Below, piece by piece: positions 58,645 through 64,000 of a stretch of DNA of 64,000 nt. The stretch covers positions 558,001-622,000 of the forward strand of contig NZ_PJNW01000002.1 in assembly GCF_002844595.1 (NCBI RefSeq), given 5' to 3'. The notes beneath the pieces are model-generated. The model was not told the origin of the DNA. It did not search any database and was given only the letters and a program-made list of their open reading frames with translations. Position 1 is the first letter of the stretch. The number at the start of each line of letters is the position of its first letter. Position numbers and translations under genes: made by a program. The stretch is from Pleomorphomonas diazotrophica. GTDB taxonomy: Bacteria > Pseudomonadota > Alphaproteobacteria > Rhizobiales > Pleomorphomonadaceae.

Positions 58645-58818
58645 TCAGGCAAGTGAGTTCCTGACGGCATCAATGACGTCCGGCGCATAGAGCTTGCAAA
58701 CTCCGCGCTTGCCGACCGGCTCGATCTTCAAGGTTTCGATGGCCTTCTTCACCTTGGTGTCGGAGACGCCGATCTCCTTGGCAATGACACCAACGGTAAC
58801 GGTCGCTTGGTCGGTCAA
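58645..58818 (-). CDS. Small helix-turn-helix protein
   Basis: 57 residues from a TTG at 58816-58818 with GGGGG six bases before. The reading is TDQATVTVGVIAKEIGVSD, then TKVKKAIETLKIEPVGKRG and VCKLYAPDVIDAVRNSLA. VGVIAKEIGVSDTKVKKA resembles a MerR-like helix-turn-helix, and the rest is a short wing and helix. It lies 233 bases upstream of lexA on the same strand, beyond the SOS box. No ATG in frame was found, and an unrelated upstream extension cannot be excluded. Confidence 0.5.
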   Translation of the reverse strand: MTDQATVTVGVIAKEIGVSDTKVKKAIETLKIEPVGKRGVCKLYAPDVIDAVRNSLA

Positions 58819-59473
58819 GATGGGCCCCCGGCGCAGCGGAGTCTCACGCGAGAAAAAGGGTATGCAGCCACGCCTGCCGGGTCAATGGCGCCTGTCGGGA
58901 TTGCCCTCCGGGCGAATGCTTAGGCTGGCTGCCGCCATCGCCTCGTCCGGTGGCGGTCGGGGACGGGCTTTGATTTCCGTCACGGAGTGTTCGACAAAGG
59001 TCGAAGCTCTCGGTCCCTTAAGAGTTTCGTCCATGGAGTTCATGGATGCAGCCATTCCCGCGTGGACATCCGCCACCTAGGCTCTTTCCCGTCGCACACA
59101 ATCGTCCCTGCTGGCAGGGCGAATGGTGCGGCGCGACCGGTTCGGCCGGCGGTGGGATGGCCGCCGGGAGGAAGCGTGGGGCCGACAGGACGACGGGACG
59201 AGAGACGCGCGGTAATCTGGGAAAGGGCCTGGGCCGGTTCATCCGGGATCGTCGGTACATCCGGCCTCGATCATCGCCCCTTTCATCCTCGGTCCTCCGC
59301 ATGCCTGGCCGCCTCACGTCCGCAGTTGCGGAAGGTTCGAGTTGGCCTGCGCTGGCGGGGCAAGGAATCGTCCATGATGGGGCTTCCGCCGGTTCCGCCG
59401 AAGGGTCGCTTGGAGTAGCGAAAGGCGCGCCGGGTTGGCGAGCGATCGTTGAAGAGAAAATGGAGGAAACGCC
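58819..59473. other. Gene-free region upstream of araF
   Basis: About 650 bases with no convincing gene. It should carry the promoter of the sugar transporter operon. A 64-codon minus-strand open frame (58882-59076) was judged not convincing. No strong palindrome or terminator was recognised. Confidence 0.4.
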
Positions 59474-60460
59474 ATGCTTCGCATTCTGAAGAGCTTCGCT
59501 GCCGTCGGCATCGCCATCGGCGCGCTGACAGCCGCGGCCCATGCGGCCGATATCAAGATCGGCTTCGTAGTCAAGCAGCCGGAGGAGCCCTGGTTCCAGG
59601 ACGAGTGGAAGTTCGCCGATATCGCCGCCAAGGAAAAAGGCTTCACGCTCGTGAAGATCGGCGCCGAGGACGGCGAGAAGGTGCAGTCGGCAATCGACAA
59701 TCTGGGCGCTCAGGGCGCGCAGGGCTTCATCATCTGCACCCCGGACGTCAAGCTCGGCCCGGGCATTGTCGCCAAGGCGGAAGCCAACGGCCTCAAGCTG
59801 ATGACGGTCGACGATCGCCTGGTCAATGCCGACGGTTCGCCGATCGAGGCCGTGCCCCATATGGGTATCTCGGCGCTGAAGATCGGTGAGGCCGTGGGTG
59901 CTGCCATCGCCGACGAGATCAAGAAGCGTGGCTGGGATATGGCCAGCGTTGGCGCCATCCGCGTCTCCTATGACCAGCTCCCGACTGCCGTCGACCGCGT
60001 CGAAGGCGCCATCTCCTCGCTGAAGGCGGCCGGCTTCCCCGAAGCCAACATCTTCGACGCGCCGCAGGCCAAGACCGACACCGAAGCTGCCCTCAACGCC
60101 GCCACGGTGGTGCTCAACAAGCATGCCGACGTGAAGCATTGGGTGGCCTTCGGCCTCAACGACGAGGCGGTGCTCGGCGCCGTTCGCGCCTCCGAGACCG
60201 TCGGCATCACGCCGGACAACTTCATCGGCGTCGGCATCGGCGGCGCGGATTCGGCGATCAACGAGTTCAAGAAGCCCGCCGCCACCGGCTTCTTCGGCAC
60301 CGTGATCATCTCGCCGAAGCGCCACGGCTACGAGACCGCGCTCAACATGTATGAGTGGGTTGCCAACGACAAGGCGCCGCCGGCCCTGACGCTGACCGCC
60401 GGTGAGCTTGCGCTGCGCGACACCTATGTCGAAGTCCGCAAGAACCTTGGCATCGAATAA
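59474..60460 (+). CDS. araF: Sugar ABC transporter periplasmic binding protein, AraF-like
   Basis: 328 residues with a 24-residue signal peptide (MLRILKSFAAVGIAIGAL...AHA). The body is a type I periplasmic binding protein: IKIGFVVKQPEEPWFQDEW, GFIICTPDVKLG, TVDDRL, GVGIGGADSAINEF. The KQPEEPWFQDEW opening is characteristic of L-arabinose-binding AraF. GGAGGA at 59462-59467 precedes the ATG. It heads the operon with araG and araH. Confidence 0.9.
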   Translation: MLRILKSFAAVGIAIGALTAAAHAADIKIGFVVKQPEEPWFQDEWKFADIAAKEKGFTLVKIGAEDGEKVQSAIDNLGAQGAQGFIICTPDVKLGPGIVAKAEANGLKLMTVDDRLVNADGSPIEAVPHMGISALKIGEAVGAAIADEIKKRGWDMASVGAIRVSYDQLPTAVDRVEGAISSLKAAGFPEANIFDAPQAKTDTEAALNAATVVLNKHADVKHWVAFGLNDEAVLGAVRASETVGITPDNFIGVGIGGADSAINEFKKPAATGFFGTVIISPKRHGYETALNMYEWVANDKAPPALTLTAGELALRDTYVEVRKNLGIE

Positions 60461-60531
60461 GACTAAGACCGCTAGCACGTGAAATGGAGCCGGCGACGCA
60501 AGTTGCCGGCTCCCCAGCAAGGCGCGAGGAC

Positions 60532-62052
60532 ATGGCCGACTTTCTGAGCTTCTCCCACATTTCCAAGACCTATCCGGGCGTCAAGGCGCTGTCGGATGTC
60601 TCCTTCGGGGTGGGGAAGGGCTCCGTTCACGGGCTGATCGGCGAGAACGGTGCCGGCAAGTCCACCCTCATTCGCATTCTCTCGGGCGACACGGCCGCCG
60701 ACAGCGGCGAGATTTCCATCGACGGATCTGCTCAGCACTTTTCCTCCACCCGCGATGCTTTCGCGGCCGGCGTGGTCGTAGTGCATCAGGAGCTTCAGCT
60801 GGTGCCCGAGCTCACGGTGGCGGAAAACCTCAGGCTCGGCCGTTTTCCCAACCGGGCGGGCATCATCGACTTCCGTGCATTGAAGGCCGAGGTGAACCGT
60901 CGCCTCAAGGACATCGGCCTTACGGTCGACGCGGACACCAAGGTATCCAAGCTATCGCTCGGCGAGCGGCAGATGATCGAGATCGCCAAGGCGATCATGC
61001 TCGACGCCCGCGTCATCGCGCTCGACGAGCCGACATCGTCGTTGTCGTCGCAGGAGAGCGAGGTTCTGTTCAGGATCATCGGCGAGCTGCGCGCCGCCGG
61101 CAAGGTGATCATCTACATCTCGCATCGTCTCGATGAGATCTTCCGCCTCTGCGACGGTTGCACGGTGCTACGCGACGGCAAGCTCGCCGCCCATCATCCA
61201 TCGATGGCCGACGTGACGCGCGACAGCCTTGTCGCCGAGATGGTCGGCCGTGAGATTTCCGACATCTGGGGCTGGCGCGGTCGGACGGCCGGTGAGGTAC
61301 GGCTGAAGGTGGAAGGCATCACCGGATCGAAGCTGCCGCACCCGATCGGCTTCGAAGCGAGGGCCGGCGAGATCGTCGGCTTCTTCGGACTGGTCGGTTC
61401 GGGCCGGTCCGAGCTGATGCGCCTCGTCTACGGCGCCGATCCCCGTCATTCCGGCAGGGTGATCATAGACGGCGGCGAAAGCGCAGGCAGCAACCCGCGT
61501 CGCTCCATCCGCGAAGGTCTGGTGCTCTGTTCGGAGGACCGCAAGTTCGATGGCATCGTCCAGGGGCTATCGGTCGGCGAGAATATCGTGATCTCCGCCC
61601 GCCGGCACTTCTCGCCCTTTGGCGTGCTGAGCCTGAAGCGCGAGGCCGACACGGCCGCCGAGTTCATCAAGCAACTGAGGATCCGTACGCCCTCGGCCAA
61701 GCAGGACATCGTCAACCTCTCCGGCGGCAATCAGCAGAAGGTGCTGCTCGCCCGCTGGCTGGCCGAGAGCGGTGTCAAGGTGCTGATCGTCGACGAGCCG
61801 ACGCGCGGCATCGACGTGGGCGCCAAGGCCGAGATCTACGAGCTGCTCTACGAGCTTGCAGAAAAGGGGCTGGCCATCGTCGTCGTCTCCAGCGAGCTGC
61901 CGGAGGTGATGGGCATTTCCGATCGCATCGTCGTCATGTGCGAGGGGCGGATCGCCGCCCGCTATGAACGCGCCGATTTCAATGAACACGCCATTCTCGC
62001 CTCGGCCCTGCCGGACCGGACGGCTGGCGAGCCGAACAAGAAAGCATCGTGA
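60532..62052 (+). CDS. araG: Sugar ABC transporter ATPase, AraG-like
   Basis: 506 residues with two fused ABC domains. In the first, Walker A is GENGAGKST, signature LSLGERQMIE, Walker B VIALDEPTSS. In the second, Walker A is degenerate (GLVGSGRSE), the signature is LSGGNQQKV and Walker B VLIVDEPTRG, as usual for sugar ATPases of the AraG/RbsA/XylG class. The ATG at 60532 with GAGGAC before it fits. It ends overlapping the permease start. Confidence 0.93.
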   Translation: MADFLSFSHISKTYPGVKALSDVSFGVGKGSVHGLIGENGAGKSTLIRILSGDTAADSGEISIDGSAQHFSSTRDAFAAGVVVVHQELQLVPELTVAENLRLGRFPNRAGIIDFRALKAEVNRRLKDIGLTVDADTKVSKLSLGERQMIEIAKAIMLDARVIALDEPTSSLSSQESEVLFRIIGELRAAGKVIIYISHRLDEIFRLCDGCTVLRDGKLAAHHPSMADVTRDSLVAEMVGREISDIWGWRGRTAGEVRLKVEGITGSKLPHPIGFEARAGEIVGFFGLVGSGRSELMRLVYGADPRHSGRVIIDGGESAGSNPRRSIREGLVLCSEDRKFDGIVQGLSVGENIVISARRHFSPFGVLSLKREADTAAEFIKQLRIRTPSAKQDIVNLSGGNQQKVLLARWLAESGVKVLIVDEPTRGIDVGAKAEIYELLYELAEKGLAIVVVSSELPEVMGISDRIVVMCEGRIAARYERADFNEHAILASALPDRTAGEPNKKAS

Positions 62053-62999
62053 TGGCCTTCCTGAAACGTCTCCTGCTGGGTGAGCAGGGCCTCCTCGTCA
62101 TCTTCGTCATCGCCTTCGCGGCCGTTTCGATCTTCGTGCCGAGCTTCCTCACCGAGCGGAACATGCTCGGCCTGTTCCAGTCGGTGGTGACCATCGGCAT
62201 CGTTGCCTGCACGATGATGTTCTGCCTGGCGTCGCGCGATTTCGATCTGTCCGTCGGTTCCATCGTCGCCTTCACCGGCATGGTGGCGGTGATGGCCTCC
62301 AACGCCTCCGGCTCGATCGTCGTCGGCCTGATCGCGGCTCTCGCCTGTGGCACCTTCGTCGGCTTCGTCAACGGCACCATCATCGCCAAGCTCAAGATCA
62401 ACGCGCTGATCACCACGCTCGCCACCATGCAGATTGTCCGCGGCCTAGCCCTGATCTCGTCGGACGGCCGGGCGGTCGGCATCAACGATCCGGGCTTCTA
62501 TCAGCTGGCGCTGTCGCGTTTCCTCGGCATTCCCACGCCGATCTGGATCATGCTCATCCTGTTCTGCGTGTTCGGCTTCGTGCTCAACCGGTCGGTGTTC
62601 GGCCGCAACACGCTGGCCATCGGCGGCAATCCCGAGGCGTCGCGTCTCGCCGGCGTCAACGTCGACGGCATGCGCATCTGGATCTTCACCATTCAGGGCC
62701 TCGTCTGCGCGGTCGCCGGCATTCTCCTCGCCTCGCGCATCACGTCAGGACAGCCCAACGCGGCGACCGGACTCGAACTCTCGGCCATCTCGGCCTGCGT
62801 GCTCGGCGGCGTGTCGCTGGCCGGCGGCCGGGCGGCAATGACGGGCGTCATCGTCGGCGTGCTGATCCTCGGCATTGCCGAGAACGCCATGAACCTCCTC
62901 AATATCCAGGCCTTCTACCAATACCTGGTGCGCGGCCTTATCCTGCTGCTCGCCGTGCTGCTCGACAACGTGCGCAGCACCGGTCTCGGCCGGAAGTAA
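62052..62999 (+). CDS. araH: Sugar ABC transporter permease, AraH-like
   Basis: 315 residues with about 9-10 helices. It contains the permease loop family motif GVNVDGMRIWIFTIQGLVCAV (in parts), GGNPEASRLAG, SACVLGGVSLAGGRA. The ATG overlaps the araG stop by one base (TGATG); a GTG one codon earlier also fits. With AraF and AraG it forms a complete importer, probably for L-arabinose. Confidence 0.93.
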   Translation: MAFLKRLLLGEQGLLVIFVIAFAAVSIFVPSFLTERNMLGLFQSVVTIGIVACTMMFCLASRDFDLSVGSIVAFTGMVAVMASNASGSIVVGLIAALACGTFVGFVNGTIIAKLKINALITTLATMQIVRGLALISSDGRAVGINDPGFYQLALSRFLGIPTPIWIMLILFCVFGFVLNRSVFGRNTLAIGGNPEASRLAGVNVDGMRIWIFTIQGLVCAVAGILLASRITSGQPNAATGLELSAISACVLGGVSLAGGRAAMTGVIVGVLILGIAENAMNLLNIQAFYQYLVRGLILLLAVLLDNVRSTGLGRK

Positions 63000-63030
63000 C
63001 GGGCATCAGCCGCACCTAGCCTTCGATCGG

Positions 63031-63056
63031 CGCCCGGACGGGAAACCATCCGGGCG
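63031..63056 (+). terminator. Terminator after araFGH
   Basis: CGCCCGGA (63031-63038) pairs with TCCGGGCG (63049-63056), followed by TTGGCGTTTGG. It lies between convergent genes. Confidence 0.6.
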
Positions 63057-63081
63057 TTGGCGTTTGGCGGGCTGCGACCGC

Positions 63082-63828
63082 CTAGGTGTCGAGAGCGCTC
63101 AGGCCGGCGAGGCGTCGCAGACTTTCCGTTTCGGCGGGAACTCCCTCCGCCAGACGGGCGGCGGCCGTTGGCGGCAACCAAGCCATGATGTCGGCGACAG
63201 CCGTTCCGGTCAGGCCAGAATAGGCATCGACGTAGTCGGTCGCGAGCGCTCCATCCACACCATGTATGAGGACATAGCTGCGGCAGACATCCGCCGCCGG
63301 GTGCCCGCAGCTGGCGTCCAACCAGTCGAGAATGGTGACCTGATCGGCCGTGCCGTGGATATTCCATGGGTGAAAATCGCCGTGACACAGGCTTTCGCCC
63401 TCCGGCAGGGCGTCGAGCTGGCGCAGAAGGCGGTCGCGGGATACCGGCTCGATATGGTCGGTTCTCCTGATGTTAGTCGACAGCCTCGTCTTGAGAGAAG
63501 GGAGGCCACTGCCCGGTTTCTGATGAAGCTGGCAATGCAGACGTGCCATCTCTTCAATGCATTTGGAGCGAGCGTCTGTCACCATTTGCTCAGCGAAGCT
63601 TCGGCCACTTGCGCGGTCCATGACCAAGCCCCAGCGACCGTCGTGGTCGTCGACCGAGTGCACCCGCGGCGTTGGCAGGTCGAGGCGCTCGACAAGGGCG
63701 AGATTGGCGGCCTCCCTGAAGGCCGCTGCCTTCGATGCACCGGACCGGAAGAGCTTCAGGACCCGCTCGCCATACTCGAAGACCTCGGCATCTTTGCCCG
63801 ACCCCACTCTGCAGCCGATCTCATTCAT
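63082..63828 (-). CDS. Aminoglycoside phosphotransferase-fold kinase
   Basis: 248 residues from the ATG at 63826-63828 with GGAG six bases before. The kinase-like fold is shown by VEYGERVLKLF-type N-lobe (residues ~15-30), the catalytic loop CHGDFHPWNIHG (~150-161) and the metal motif ILDWLDA. This family includes antibiotic kinases, choline/ethanolamine kinases and fructosamine-like sugar kinases. It is convergent with araFGH, so a sugar-kinase role is possible but unproven; no resistance role is implied. Confidence 0.85.
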   Translation of the reverse strand: MNEIGCRVGSGKDAEVFEYGERVLKLFRSGASKAAAFREAANLALVERLDLPTPRVHSVDDHDGRWGLVMDRASGRSFAEQMVTDARSKCIEEMARLHCQLHQKPGSGLPSLKTRLSTNIRRTDHIEPVSRDRLLRQLDALPEGESLCHGDFHPWNIHGTADQVTILDWLDASCGHPAADVCRSYVLIHGVDGALATDYVDAYSGLTGTAVADIMAWLPPTAAARLAEGVPAETESLRRLAGLSALDT

Positions 63829-63921
63829 GGCGCTCTCCAACGGCGCGGAGCGCGGGTCTCCGAAGCAAAACAACCGCGCTTGGCAGCGGACCTGAACTCG
63901 CGCCGGCCAGCTCCGTCCGCA

Positions 63922-64000
63922 CTATACGTCGGGGTGCCGTTCGCGTCGTCCGAAAGCGGCGAGGCAAATGGCGCCGACGATGCCGGAGGCGACCGATCCC
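63922..64000 (-). CDS. C-terminal fragment of an unidentified, probably membrane, protein
   Basis: Only the last 25 codons before a TAG (63922-63924) are inside the window: GSVASGIVGAICLAAFGRRE then RHPDV. The hydrophobic run followed by Arg-rich residues looks like the last helix of a transporter or of a GlsB/YeaQ-type protein. It cannot be identified from this. Confidence 0.4.
   Translation of the reverse strand, partial: GSVASGIVGAICLAAFGRRERHPDV

Noticed and set aside
58882-59076. 64-codon minus-strand frame upstream of araF
   Set aside because: No recognisable motif and no convincing ribosome site; kept only as a possibility.
63082-63828. Aminoglycoside resistance gene
   Set aside because: Only the general APH kinase fold is visible; this family contains many metabolic kinases and no resistance-specific motif or mobile context is present.

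Overview
The window is about 64 kb of GC-rich chromosome from an alphaproteobacterium, most likely of the order Hyphomicrobiales (Rhizobiales). Several things point there: the tig / clpP-clpX-lon-hupB order, the gyrA / coaD / two cyclophilins / queA order, the direct-repeat SOS box GTTC-N7-GTTC in front of lexA, nested palindromic intergenic repeats of the kind common in this order, and a DUF1127 gene followed by a stem-loop array of the CcsR ('cuckoo') sRNA type. No phage, transposase, integrase, CRISPR array or rRNA was seen. It reads as ordinary core genome with a few unusual non-coding loci.

Layout. 0-2.3 kb: an edge-truncated serine hydrolase, a TfoX-domain protein, a DUF4405 membrane protein and tRNA-Leu(UAG). 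2.4-9.5 kb: proteostasis block (trigger factor, ClpP, ClpX, Lon with a heat-shock-like promoter, HU). 9.5-13.7 kb: nested palindromes, tRNA-Val(UAC), a membrane GGDEF-EAL protein and an orphan TRAP-type binding protein. 14-19 kb: CcdA, a class I aminotransferase, homoserine dehydrogenase and class II fructose-1,6-bisphosphatase. 19-25 kb: a FrnE-like DsbA protein divergent from a LysR regulator, RecG, more palindromes, TatD and a PhnP-like hydrolase. 25-26.4 kb: three tandem 51-53-residue DUF3563 genes, each with its own terminator. 26.5-38 kb: MazG, two HAD phosphatases, GuaB, an RsmB-type methyltransferase, an MFS transporter, ModE, a beta-CASP nuclease, a SLAC1/TehA-type channel and a nucleoside hydrolase. 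38-44.7 kb: a DUF2087 protein, a second GGDEF-EAL protein, TrmFO, the nine-hairpin RNA array, a DUF1127 gene and an L,D-transpeptidase. 44.8-58.8 kb: NnrU, a YfgM-like protein with BamB, Der, GyrA, CoaD, two cyclophilins, Pit with its DUF47 partner, QueA, LexA and a 57-residue helix-turn-helix protein. 59-64 kb: an AraFGH-type sugar ABC transporter, an APH-fold phosphotransferase and an edge fragment.

The most interesting element is at 42885-43235. On the minus strand, just downstream of the DUF1127 gene and just upstream of trmFO, nine consecutive hairpins have unrelated stems, but every loop carries CUCCUCCC (usually UCCUCCUCCC), which mimics the 16S anti-Shine-Dalgarno sequence. In Rhodobacter sphaeroides the related CcsR1-4 RNAs are processed from a transcript that starts with the DUF1127 gene ccaF1. 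The array here is a continuous nine-loop version. Other notable items are the nested palindromes at four sites, the triplicated DUF3563 genes, and two GGDEF-EAL proteins whose c-di-GMP feedback sites differ.
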